From Pontibacter coccineus (GTDB lineage Bacteria > Bacteroidota > Bacteroidia > Cytophagales > Hymenobacteraceae), in the NCBI RefSeq assembly GCF_030546575.1, contig NZ_JAUOTN010000003.1:1-64000 (forward strand): 64,000 bases of DNA. The letters run 5' to 3'. Within the stretch, counting starts at the first letter, position 1, and each line of letters starts with the position of its first letter. Shown piece by piece: positions 1 through 7,897 of this stretch. A model generated the notes under the pieces. It had not been told where the DNA came from. It made no database searches and worked only from the letters and a program-made list of their open reading frames with translations. The position numbers and the translations under genes are program-made.

Positions 1-61
1 AAAGGACTCTTCTGCCATCAAACGCCAATTGAATGCTGTCGGCTTCCAGTTTGTGGCTCAT
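1..61 (-). CDS. ABC transporter ATP-binding protein, N-terminal fragment (runs off window)
   Basis: Only the first 20 codons lie in the window. They read MSHKLEADSIQLAFDGRRVL, which resembles the first strand of ABC ATPases (a short acidic start, then a 'xxIxLxFxGRRVL' core). The ATG overlaps the TGA stop of the upstream membrane-protein gene in an ATGA arrangement, so the two are probably translationally coupled. The Walker motifs would lie outside the window, so the family call rests on the N-terminus and the context alone. Confidence 0.5.
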   Translation of the reverse strand, partial: MSHKLEADSIQLAFDGRRVL

Positions 62-366
62 CTGATTTTGTAGGCTAGCACAGCAAGAAATATAAACAGG
101 AAAAGCTCGAATCCCAAGATAGTTGCCCAGAGTACGGTCTTCGATAAGCCTAAATTTTGGTAATAGTAGTAATGGTTGCTCTTATAGCTGTTAATAAAGT
201 AGAATATAAGGCCAAGGGTGGCGACTTTAAACCAGAACAGCATACCGAATATCATAAAATCGTAGTCCCAAAGCAACTTAATGCAGCAAACAGTTATCAC
301 GACAGAAGCCACGACAAAGCTTCTGTAGAAAGTCCATATAAGTCTTGCTGTTTTGTAAAGCTTCAT
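58..366 (-). CDS. Small membrane protein coupled to an ABC ATPase gene
   Basis: The protein has about 102 residues from the internal ATG at 366 (MKLYKTARLIWTFYRSF...). A longer reading from 417 adds 17 residues with no sign of conservation. It has three hydrophobic segments separated by a basic, tyrosine-rich loop (KSNHYYYYQNLGLSK), so it is an inner-membrane protein. Its stop overlaps the start of the ABC ATPase, which suggests a partner or permease-like accessory role. I do not recognise a named family. The segment is AT-rich compared with the rest of the window. Confidence 0.6.
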   Translation of the reverse strand: MKLYKTARLIWTFYRSFVVASVVITVCCIKLLWDYDFMIFGMLFWFKVATLGLIFYFINSYKSNHYYYYQNLGLSKTVLWATILGFELFLFIFLAVLAYKIR

Positions 367-417
367 AACGATTGAATGGCTGCTGGTGGCTTGGCTAAAT
401 GACGGCGTAGCTAACAT

Positions 418-918
418 TTAGGCGTGGTTGGCAGAAGACTCTCTTCTACCTTTCTTTTTAATTTGGCTACCAAACCAAAAGCCAACTAAAACGACAGGAA
501 CCAAACCGAATATAGTTATCCAGAAAAATGGTTTGAAAAAGTAATCTTCAAAAGGATTGTCCCCCGTACCTATATTATCAAGTCCTTCTTCGAAGAAGCC
601 TACTAAACAGCCAACAAAAGTACCTGCCCACAAGGTTAGAAACCCGTACTTGAACCCTACCCATGTATGGTCCTTTTTTTGAATAATTATTTCGTGTCCT
701 GCTTTCTTACCAAAGATATACCCGAAAACGAGAAGTCCTAAAAGCCCAACCAGCAGATTTTTAACATACCCAATGTGCTTTATCCAAGTGAGTGCTTCAA
801 TAATGTTGTCCCAAGACCAAGTCATAAAGGTCATGACGAGATATGCGACTATCGCTCCGAATAGAACTGACTTCATCGCAAGCCTACTGCCTATTATTTG
901 AGCCTCCTGATCATTCAT
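418..918 (-). CDS. Hypothetical four-helix membrane protein
   Basis: The protein has 166 residues and about four predicted transmembrane segments (around residues 17-33, 52-68, 88-108 and 130-150). It ends in a basic tail (KKKGRRESS), consistent with inner-membrane insertion. Length and topology recall the DUF4199-type proteins of Bacteroidetes, but I cannot confirm that family from motifs. It lies directly upstream of the small membrane protein and ABC ATPase on the same strand, so it may be in the same operon. It lies in the AT-rich left end that lacks the GGTATAG motif. Confidence 0.55.
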   Translation of the reverse strand: MNDQEAQIIGSRLAMKSVLFGAIVAYLVMTFMTWSWDNIIEALTWIKHIGYVKNLLVGLLGLLVFGYIFGKKAGHEIIIQKKDHTWVGFKYGFLTLWAGTFVGCLVGFFEEGLDNIGTGDNPFEDYFFKPFFWITIFGLVPVVLVGFWFGSQIKKKGRRESSANHA

Positions 919-1009
919 GATTATCGATTATTACCAACGGACTAGGCCATAAGGCAGCGCAGCTTGCTTTTGGGTGTGGTTAGATTAAAGTGGTTTTATT
1001 CACTTCTTC

Positions 1010-1516
1010 TCACTTCTTAAAAAATGCTAACACTCCGCCTCGCCCGACAACTGAAAGCGTCAGGTATTCATCAGACAGTCCTGTTATATAATAGCATATT
1101 GTACTTTCATCGCCAACGTTTATAAGCTGTAAGAAAGTTGAATTCGCATCGACGGTAAATTCAAGGCCACATTGTGGAGAAGTGTTTGATATAGAATAGT
1201 TTTCAGTAGAGATTACTTCATCACCATAGTGCTGTATGCACTTACCATCAGATGTAAAAACCAACTTCCAATTTTTATCTTCTTCAGAAAGCCATGTCCC
1301 TAAAATCTTGATGGAATCTTGAACAATACTATTTCTGTCACTTCCAAGTGAGGAAAATTGGCCTATATTTTTAGTTTCTACATCTTTTTCATTTATAGCG
1401 TCTTCTTTCATTATTGGTTTTTCTACAGTAAGAGCAGTTTGCTCGGCTTCCCGTTCATCGCAGGGAAACAGCAAAAGCAATAGAACAAGATTAGTGATGA
1501 AGAGAGTGTTTTTCAT
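1010..1516 (-). CDS. Secreted lipocalin-like hypothetical protein
   Basis: I start at the ATG at 1516 (MKNTLFITNLVLLLLLFPCDE...); the longer reading from 1534 uses a TTG. A hydrophobic leader is followed by Cys, though the residues before it (LFPC) are not an ideal lipobox. After a low-complexity acidic linker, residues from about 80 to the end begin with 'ILGTWLSEEDKNWKLVFTSDGKC', the 'GTW' opening and beta-strand pattern seen in lipocalin-like domains. It is probably an envelope protein. The ligand is unknown. Confidence 0.5.
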   Translation of the reverse strand: MKNTLFITNLVLLLLLFPCDEREAEQTALTVEKPIMKEDAINEKDVETKNIGQFSSLGSDRNSIVQDSIKILGTWLSEEDKNWKLVFTSDGKCIQHYGDEVISTENYSISNTSPQCGLEFTVDANSTFLQLINVGDESTICYYITGLSDEYLTLSVVGRGGVLAFFKK

Positions 1517-1637
1517 TAATCTGATTTTATCCAACGGACTTGTACAGGCTGAGGCGAGGCTTTTGCCAAAGCTTAAGCCTGTGCTATGTTACCTGTTTTT
1601 TTCAATGTATGTAATATAAGCTTTAGTCAGCAGCAAT

Positions 1638-2744
1638 TCAGAGCTTCTGAGTCCGTTTCCCGTAATCTTCTATCATTTTGTCTCTAAGCAATAGCGCTCC
1701 TTCAACAGCTTTAGCCGCCGCACTGTTGCAAATAACAATGTATCCCAGCTTTTTATTTTTATCAAGAAGTGCATAGCAATAGAATGTTCCCGCAGAGCCC
1801 ACTTGTTCTGATAACTGACGTTTCTCCGTCTTTACATTTCCCCAGCCAATTGAGTAGTCTTGCATTCCATAATGGAGGAATTCGTACGTCTCCGCTTTCA
1901 GTATATTATTTCTGCCGGTTAGCCCCTGCAGGTTTAGCTGTATGAACCTGGCATAGTCAACTAGTGGCATACTGATATCCCCTGCGGGCTCCCCAAGTCT
2001 TAAGTTATAGCCAGCCACCGGGGATAAAGCGATAAGTGTGTCCTTCTCAACCCAGTGCCCCCAGGGCTGCTTACTATCGTAGCTATTGGGCCAGCCAAAC
2101 CGGTAGTTTAGCTGTAGTTTTTGATTTAGAATTTCATCAATAAGTTCCTCCCATGATCTCTGTGTAACTTCTTCCAGCATGAGAGCGGCAGCGCTGTAGC
2201 CTGCGTTTGAGTAGTTATAGGCCTTACCTAGGTTCTTGATTGGCTCTTCCTGCAGAACATACCGAACGAATTGCTTTCTCTGCTCAGACCGGGTTCCTCT
2301 AAAGTGGGGCAATTGCCGATACTCAGGGCCACTCGTGTAGGGCTTAATCCCGGTCCTGTGGGAAAGGAGGTCGGCTAATGTCATGTCATGGAAGGCGGGA
2401 TTACTAACTGCTTTCCATGCTGGAAACAAATCAAAGAACTTTGTCGCCCATTCTATTTTACCGTTCTCTACTAAGTAGGCAGCTACAAACCCTGTGACAG
2501 CTTTTGTATTGGAGCCAATATGGAAGTAATCTGAGATAGCGACTGGATTTGCTTCTTCAACCATATCAACCCTGTTGTATCCAATAATATTGAGTTCCAA
2601 TATTGAATCAGGTGTAACTACAGCATAGGCTAAAGCGGGTATTTGATGGACTTCCCTGATATTAACTGCTGTATCCTTTAAATTTTGTCCTTGAGCTGCA
2701 CAGGAAAGTAAAGCCACAAGAAATGAGAGTATAGCTTGTTTCAT
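1638..2744 (-). CDS. Serine hydrolase of the beta-lactamase/class C fold
   Basis: The protein has 368 residues with an N-terminal signal peptide (cleavage near AAQGQ). It contains the serine-lysine motif of the beta-lactamase family, S-N-T-K in 'IGSNTKAVTG' around residue 77, and the tyrosine motif 'YNYSNAGYS' around residue 178. These fit class C-type serine hydrolases, a family that includes DD-peptidases, esterases and beta-lactamases. It should act in the periplasm; the substrate cannot be read from the sequence. It is the last gene of the AT-rich left segment, and neither of its neighbours suggests a pathway. Confidence 0.8.
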   Translation of the reverse strand: MKQAILSFLVALLSCAAQGQNLKDTAVNIREVHQIPALAYAVVTPDSILELNIIGYNRVDMVEEANPVAISDYFHIGSNTKAVTGFVAAYLVENGKIEWATKFFDLFPAWKAVSNPAFHDMTLADLLSHRTGIKPYTSGPEYRQLPHFRGTRSEQRKQFVRYVLQEEPIKNLGKAYNYSNAGYSAAALMLEEVTQRSWEELIDEILNQKLQLNYRFGWPNSYDSKQPWGHWVEKDTLIALSPVAGYNLRLGEPAGDISMPLVDYARFIQLNLQGLTGRNNILKAETYEFLHYGMQDYSIGWGNVKTEKRQLSEQVGSAGTFYCYALLDKNKKLGYIVICNSAAAKAVEGALLLRDKMIEDYGKRTQKL

Positions 2745-2838
2745 TCAGAATATATATGGTTATATATCAGGTAACTACCGTATAGTAGGAGTACCTACTC
2801 CCTCTATCCGCCCTATATACAGAGGCAATTTCCAATTC

Positions 2839-3012
2839 TTACCGCCCATGCTTCCGGATATTCCACCACGTATTGAAAATTGCCAGAGCCAATCCTGCCC
2901 CGATGAAAACCCAGCCGATATACTTGTTTTCAAAAAAATGCCCAATGCTGATGACAGCGCCTGACACTGCTAATAGCACAGCAATAAATCCGAGCAGATT
3001 GAATGATTTCAT
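2839..3012 (-). CDS. Small membrane protein, 57 aa
   Basis: This short ORF starts at the ATG at 3012 with MKSFNLLGFIAVLLAVSG and ends IRKHGR. It has two hydrophobic helices (about residues 5-23 and 31-47) and a basic C-terminus, a typical layout for a two-pass small membrane protein of Bacteroidetes. It lies in the otherwise empty gap between the hydrolase and beta-helix genes, with coherent hydrophobic coding potential. The family is unknown. Confidence 0.5.
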   Translation of the reverse strand: MKSFNLLGFIAVLLAVSGAVISIGHFFENKYIGWVFIGAGLALAIFNTWWNIRKHGR

Positions 3013-3155
3013 ATGCTTTGTTTAGATCCAGGTATAAGCGAAGACAAGAGCCTCTCCAAAGTAAGTTACATAGATTTTTCTATATATTCTTCCTGGTCTC
3101 CCATATTTCTCCCCACACCGAACATCTCAATTCCAAATTTCTTAACTCCTCAAAC

Positions 3156-4832
3156 TCAAAACAGCTCCTTCAGCCATTGAAAGAACTTTGGTCGGGTATA
3201 GGCTACAGCCCCCAGGTCGGGTGCAGCGTTTGATTCAGTGGAGTTGCCGAAGACGGCTTCTGTGGGTGGAGAGAATGCAGGCGGGAGAGGCACGGCTATA
3301 CCTTGCCCGATCAACGGTGATTTTTTCTGAAGGCTATACCTGTCACGCAGGGCATCCAAATCGAGCGGGTAGCCCAGTGTGCCTGCCGTGCCGGGGGCCT
3401 CTAGCAACGGGTCAGCGACTATACCTGTCGGCTTACCGTCTAGCCTTTCCTGACCAGTGGCTGCCTGAAAACCCTGCAGGGAGGTAAAGCGGTGCTGGCC
3501 CCACACAAAGGTATAGCGGCCGTCTTCGCTGAAGTAGGCATTGTTATGAAAGGAGACATCCATGGTCGTATCGGTCGCCACAACCATAGGCGCGCCGTTG
3601 CGACTGTAGAAAATATTGTTGAAAAACCTGACGTTGTGGTGCCCGCCGCTCTTGAAAAACACGCCTCCGCCGGAAGGAGCAACCGCGCTGTCGGCAAAGA
3701 TGGTGTTGTTGTACACGAGCAGGTCCAGGTTGCCGCCTCTGTCGTGGTTCTCCACCCAGAGCGTGATGCCTTTGTAGTCGTTTTTGCGCCCGTCGTTTTC
3801 CGAAATATTATAACGGATGATGTTGTTGCGCATCGGTCGGGCCCACTCAAACTGTGCGATCAGAAAACCGGCCCCGTCGTTGTCGTGCGAGTAGTTGTAC
3901 TGCAGCACGGAGTTGGTCACGCCCCCGTCCAGGTCAAAGCCGCCGCCGTCGCAGCCGCTGCCCGCGCTCATGTTGTAGGCCTCGTTGTACTGGATGGTGA
4001 TGGCGTTGGCGTCCCAGGCCCAGATGCCAATCGGTCCGCCACAGTTCCTGTTCTGCATACCCGAGGTATGGACCACGCTGTGCTCTATGGTGCCGCCATC
4101 CACGTCCGACAGCACGATGCCGCTCCCGCTGTGCTTGTCGGGAAGTATCAGTCCATACACTTTATACACATGGCACTGTCCGATGTAGACGTTCTGGTGC
4201 GCGTAGCCGGTTTTGGTATGGTCGAACTCCCCGTAGGTGTTGATGCCGACCGAGTCGATGTCGTGCACCACGGCCTGCGTAATGCGGGCATCGCGGAAAC
4301 CGCTGTTGCCTTTCCAGGCGCCCAGGGTGATGCCGGATTTCCGGAAACCGCTCACCTCCACCTGGTCTATGACAATGTGCGGCAGCTTCACATCGCCGGG
4401 CAGATCGTTGTAGAAAAGGATGCCGTGGTTGGTGTTGCGGGTATAGCCACTGCCCCGGAAGTTCAGGTCCCGGATCTCTATGCCTGCCACGTTGTGCGCA
4501 TAAAAACCATAGCCGGCACCGGCATCGATGGTAGCACGGCCTTCGCCAAAGGAACTGATGACCACCGGCGCTTCCGCTGAAGCCGTGTTGGCCGGATGTA
4601 AGTACAGCCCTCCCTTAAACCCGCTTCCGCCTTCAAACAGAATGGTATCTCCGGAAGAGTACTTGTGACTGTTTACCCGCTCAATGGTGCGCCAGGCGGA
4701 AGCAGGCGAGCTGCCCGTGTTGGCGTCATCGCCTCTGGAGCTGATGTAGTAGGTGTGCGCCAAGGTATAGGGTGCTGTGCAAAGGTATAGAAAGGCAGAA
4801 AAAAGAAGCGCCAGGGCCAGTTTCATAGTCAA
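3156..4832 (-). CDS. Secreted right-handed parallel beta-helix protein
   Basis: The protein has 558 residues with a signal peptide (MTMKLALALLFSAFLYLCTAPYTLAHT). 'YYISSRGDDANTGSSPASAWRTIERVN' is the standard N-terminal cap of secreted pectate-lyase-like beta-helix proteins. Repeated short strands rich in N, G and I follow (e.g. 'IEIRDLNFRGSG', 'IVIDQVEVSGFR', 'NIIRYNIS', 'LLVYNNTIF'). It probably binds or cleaves polysaccharide outside the inner membrane. Catalytic residues cannot be assigned. The gene has noticeably higher GC than the segment to its left and holds several GGTATAG motifs. Confidence 0.8.
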   Translation of the reverse strand: MTMKLALALLFSAFLYLCTAPYTLAHTYYISSRGDDANTGSSPASAWRTIERVNSHKYSSGDTILFEGGSGFKGGLYLHPANTASAEAPVVISSFGEGRATIDAGAGYGFYAHNVAGIEIRDLNFRGSGYTRNTNHGILFYNDLPGDVKLPHIVIDQVEVSGFRKSGITLGAWKGNSGFRDARITQAVVHDIDSVGINTYGEFDHTKTGYAHQNVYIGQCHVYKVYGLILPDKHSGSGIVLSDVDGGTIEHSVVHTSGMQNRNCGGPIGIWAWDANAITIQYNEAYNMSAGSGCDGGGFDLDGGVTNSVLQYNYSHDNDGAGFLIAQFEWARPMRNNIIRYNISENDGRKNDYKGITLWVENHDRGGNLDLLVYNNTIFADSAVAPSGGGVFFKSGGHHNVRFFNNIFYSRNGAPMVVATDTTMDVSFHNNAYFSEDGRYTFVWGQHRFTSLQGFQAATGQERLDGKPTGIVADPLLEAPGTAGTLGYPLDLDALRDRYSLQKKSPLIGQGIAVPLPPAFSPPTEAVFGNSTESNAAPDLGAVAYTRPKFFQWLKELF

Positions 4833-4881
4833 AGTTCGTCAGGTGCAGGTATAGCCTTGCGTCGGCTATACCTGGCGGAGT

Positions 4882-6744
4882 CTATTTGTCGGCGCCGCTA
4901 TTGGGCATTTCCAGTTCCGATACGTGCAGTGGGCGGAGCATGGATGTTTTCTTGTGCTGATGCTCCTGCATGCGCTGGAGAATGTCATCGAGCAGCTCCA
5001 CGGCCCGCAGCACAAACGGCCCTTTGTTGAGCATCACGCAGTCGGCCCGCTGCGACATGGCCGCATCCGTAATTTCAGCTCTTGACGGGCGCCCTTTCTT
5101 GGCGAGCGACTCGAGCACCTGCGTGGCCCACACCACGGGTATGTGCGCCGCCTCCGTTATCCACAGAATCTCCTCCTGCACTTCGGCCAGTCGCTGCCAG
5201 CCGCACTCCACAGCCAGGTCGCCCCGGGCAATCATCACGCCCACCGGGTGGTTCTTCATAACCGTCAGCAGCAAGTGGGGCAGATGGCGGAATCCTTCTT
5301 TTGTCTCGATCTTAAGGATGATGCCCAGGCGAGGCGGCGCTTTCAGGCGTTTCAGTTCCTTATGCAGTGCCTCGATCATCTCGGGGTGGTTCACAAACGA
5401 AAGACTGACGATATCGGCATGTTCCACAACGAACGTGAGGTGCTGACTGTCCTGCTCCGAGAGCCCGTTGAGCTGCAGATCGCTTTCGGGCAGATTGATG
5501 CCCTTGTCGTGCATCAGGCGGCTTCCCGAATCTTTGGCCTCGGTAATTTTCACAAGCAGGGCATCGTCGCTCACGTTCATGATCACGCCCGCTATTTTGC
5601 CGTCGTCAAACAGAATCGGCTGCCCCTCCTTCACGCGACGGAACACTTCGGGTAAGGTACAGGCAATGTGCGCCGGTTTTACAATGTGGCCTTCGGCATC
5701 GTAGAGGGCGGGCTCACCGGGTGTTTCGTCTTTGGTGAGGATCAGCAAATCGTCTTTGCGCAGGTAAATGGGCGCCACGCTCGCGGGCAATTCTCCCACT
5801 TTAGCGCTGCGCTCCAGGGCGCTCTGTTTCGTGATGGTGAGTTCGGTTCCCGTGCCGATGTAGGAGGTTTTGAACAAGTGTGCGATGACGCCCTTTTCTT
5901 TGCGCTGCATCACGGTGAAAGATCGCCTGCGACCGCGCGTGTCCTTGAACCGGAGCTTATCGCCTTGTTGCAGCTGGGCCACCCAGGCCTCGTCGAGCGG
6001 CAGACTGGCGTCCGTGGGCACTTCGCTCTCCACGCCGGCAGGAGCGAGCCATACCTTGGCAGGCGACACTAGTTGCCCTAGTTCGTTCTGTATCGGCCGG
6101 ATGGGCAGCAGCGCAGGGCCAGGCTTGAGGGCCCCCGTGCGCAGCTTGGGTCCCATCAGGTCCATCAGGATCTTGCAGCTACGGCCCGTTTCTTTCTCAG
6201 CCTTTCGGATGGACTGTACCATGGCTTTCCATACCTCCTCGTCATCGTGGGCGCAGTTGATGCGGGCGCAATCCATACCTGCCAGCAGCATGCGCTTGAC
6301 CAGTTCGTAGTCCTGGGCCAGCTCGGTGGAGAAAGTGACCATGATGCGGGTGCTGCGTTTCGGAGGCCGCGCCCCCAGTAGTTCGCTCGTGTGCTTTTCG
6401 AGCAGCTCAACGCTCTCGGCATGCGAAACAGGTATAGGTTTTTTGGTGGGCGCACAGTCAAGCAGGTGGCAGAGCATGTTGTGCACGGCCTGCAGACTAG
6501 CCAGCACATGCCCTTCGGAGCGGCCCAGCGACGAGAGACCCAAACGGGCCAATCCCTCCTGCAGCTGCCGGATGTCGTGCTGCCGCAGCGACAGGTAGTG
6601 CAGCAGGTTGCGGGCGCTTGTGCGGAAAGACGGGTGCACGCTTTTGATGGCGGAGGCAAATTTCTTTTCCAGTTCAAGGGCATCGTGCTGGAGCACGTCC
6701 AGCTGCGAAATCATCTCGCGAAGGTGTTTCTCGTCTGTTTGCAT
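4882..6744 (-). CDS. Divergent pyruvate kinase-family protein with N-terminal extension
   Basis: The protein has 620 residues. Residues 1-120 are an alpha-helical extension not found in ordinary pyruvate kinase. The barrel follows: 'RIMVTFSTE' (133-141), 'MDLMGPKLRTG' (194-204), 'DDGKI' (380-384), 'NLPESD' (417-422), 'IILKIETKEG' with the expected Lys478 and Glu480, 'MIARGDLAVE' (504-513) and 'ATQVLESLAKKGRPSRAEITDAA' (540-562). The usual C-terminal allosteric domain is missing. The normally invariant 'SGETA' loop reads 'NKGPF' (573-577), and the B domain is long. It could still make pyruvate and ATP, or it could be a specialised homologue. It is not the standard glycolytic form. Confidence 0.8.
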   Translation of the reverse strand: MQTDEKHLREMISQLDVLQHDALELEKKFASAIKSVHPSFRTSARNLLHYLSLRQHDIRQLQEGLARLGLSSLGRSEGHVLASLQAVHNMLCHLLDCAPTKKPIPVSHAESVELLEKHTSELLGARPPKRSTRIMVTFSTELAQDYELVKRMLLAGMDCARINCAHDDEEVWKAMVQSIRKAEKETGRSCKILMDLMGPKLRTGALKPGPALLPIRPIQNELGQLVSPAKVWLAPAGVESEVPTDASLPLDEAWVAQLQQGDKLRFKDTRGRRRSFTVMQRKEKGVIAHLFKTSYIGTGTELTITKQSALERSAKVGELPASVAPIYLRKDDLLILTKDETPGEPALYDAEGHIVKPAHIACTLPEVFRRVKEGQPILFDDGKIAGVIMNVSDDALLVKITEAKDSGSRLMHDKGINLPESDLQLNGLSEQDSQHLTFVVEHADIVSLSFVNHPEMIEALHKELKRLKAPPRLGIILKIETKEGFRHLPHLLLTVMKNHPVGVMIARGDLAVECGWQRLAEVQEEILWITEAAHIPVVWATQVLESLAKKGRPSRAEITDAAMSQRADCVMLNKGPFVLRAVELLDDILQRMQEHQHKKTSMLRPLHVSELEMPNSGADK

Positions 6745-6797
6745 GGTATTAAAAGGTATAGCATCCTATCAAACTCAAGAGACAGGAGCAAGGTTAT

Positions 6798-7742
6798 TTA
6801 AAAACTATTGACCATGGCCCTGTGCAACGAATTGGAGCTCCAGTAGCCACTCGCAATAATACGGCGGATGCTGTGCAGCGGGTCCTGCGGATCTCGTGTG
6901 TCGGCCAGTTGGAAAGCTGCCACCATGCCTCGCTGTTTCAGTTCAGGTATAGCCGCGGGGTTCCAGAGGCCGAAGGGGTAGGCGAAGTATTCGGTTGGTT
7001 TGCCCGTAATTTCGGCCAGTTGCCGCGACGGCTTTTCCACTTGCGTGATCCAGTCCTGCCCCTGGTATTTCTTTACGTTCTGGTGGTCCCAGGTATGCGA
7101 ACCCATCACATGTCCCTTGTCCGAAAGCTCCTTTACCTGCGCCCTGGTCATGTAGTTGGGCCTGCCCAGCGACACGATCATGATGAAGAACACGCCCTTG
7201 AACCCGTACTTTTCCAGCTCCGGTGCGGCCACGGTATACTGCCCCAGGCTGGTGTCGTCGAAGGTGAGCATCACGGGTTTTTCGGGGAGCGGAGAACCGG
7301 TTGTTAGGTAAGCCAGCAACTGGTCGGGCAGCACGGTCTGGTAACCACTGTCAGCCAGCATTTTGATATGGTCTTTGAAGCGCTCCTCCGGTATAATGTA
7401 ATCTTTGGACTGTTTGGAGTCTTTCTCCCGCCAGTCGCGCACCTGGTGGTAGCACAGAATCGGCACTTGTTTGCGGGCGATGATGGTTTCGGCATCGGCT
7501 ACAGAACTGGCCACCACTGCTGCGGGCTGAACCGGCCCGGCAGGTATAGCGGCCTGCAAACTCAGGCTGTCGGGGGCAGGTATAGCGGCGTTGGTATTGG
7601 CTGAAGCAACAGGTATAGCCGCCTCTACTGGTGATTGCGTTTCAACGGTTTTGCCTTCCCGCACACAGGACGAAAAGCAGAGAAGAAAAGCGGATAAAAG
7701 TGTGAAAAAACTTGTGAGAAAAAGGGAGTAAGGGTATTTCAT
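6798..7742 (-). CDS. Polysaccharide deacetylase (NodB-type) lipoprotein
   Basis: I start at the ATG at 7742 (MKYPYSLFLTSFFTLLSAFLLCFSSC), which gives a clean lipoprotein signal; the reading from 7775 adds 11 residues before it. After Cys there is an Ala/Pro-rich linker in which 'AAIP' occurs three times, each encoded by the iterated GCTATACCT-type motif. The catalytic domain has 'VPILCYHQVRD', 'KPVMLTFDDTSLGQY' (metal-binding Asp pair), 'GSHTWDH' (metal-binding His residues) and 'YFAYPFG'. It should deacetylate a cell-surface polysaccharide or peptidoglycan-type polymer. Confidence 0.88.
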   Translation of the reverse strand: MKYPYSLFLTSFFTLLSAFLLCFSSCVREGKTVETQSPVEAAIPVASANTNAAIPAPDSLSLQAAIPAGPVQPAAVVASSVADAETIIARKQVPILCYHQVRDWREKDSKQSKDYIIPEERFKDHIKMLADSGYQTVLPDQLLAYLTTGSPLPEKPVMLTFDDTSLGQYTVAAPELEKYGFKGVFFIMIVSLGRPNYMTRAQVKELSDKGHVMGSHTWDHQNVKKYQGQDWITQVEKPSRQLAEITGKPTEYFAYPFGLWNPAAIPELKQRGMVAAFQLADTRDPQDPLHSIRRIIASGYWSSNSLHRAMVNSF

Positions 7743-7897
7743 GGTCGTATTGGTAAACGCTATAATGATAGCCATTTTTTAGCTGTCTTCCCATTCACTG
7801 AAAGAAAAAGCAACTGAATTTGTCAGCAAAAAACGTTACCTTAAGCTATCGTTCCCAAGCCAATCAGAAACTGCATAACCTATACCTGAAACCGCCT

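Noticed and set aside
3492..4580. Plus-strand frame of 362 codons across the beta-helix gene
   Set aside because: It is the antisense of a clear signal-peptide-bearing protein and reads as low-complexity V/A/H runs.
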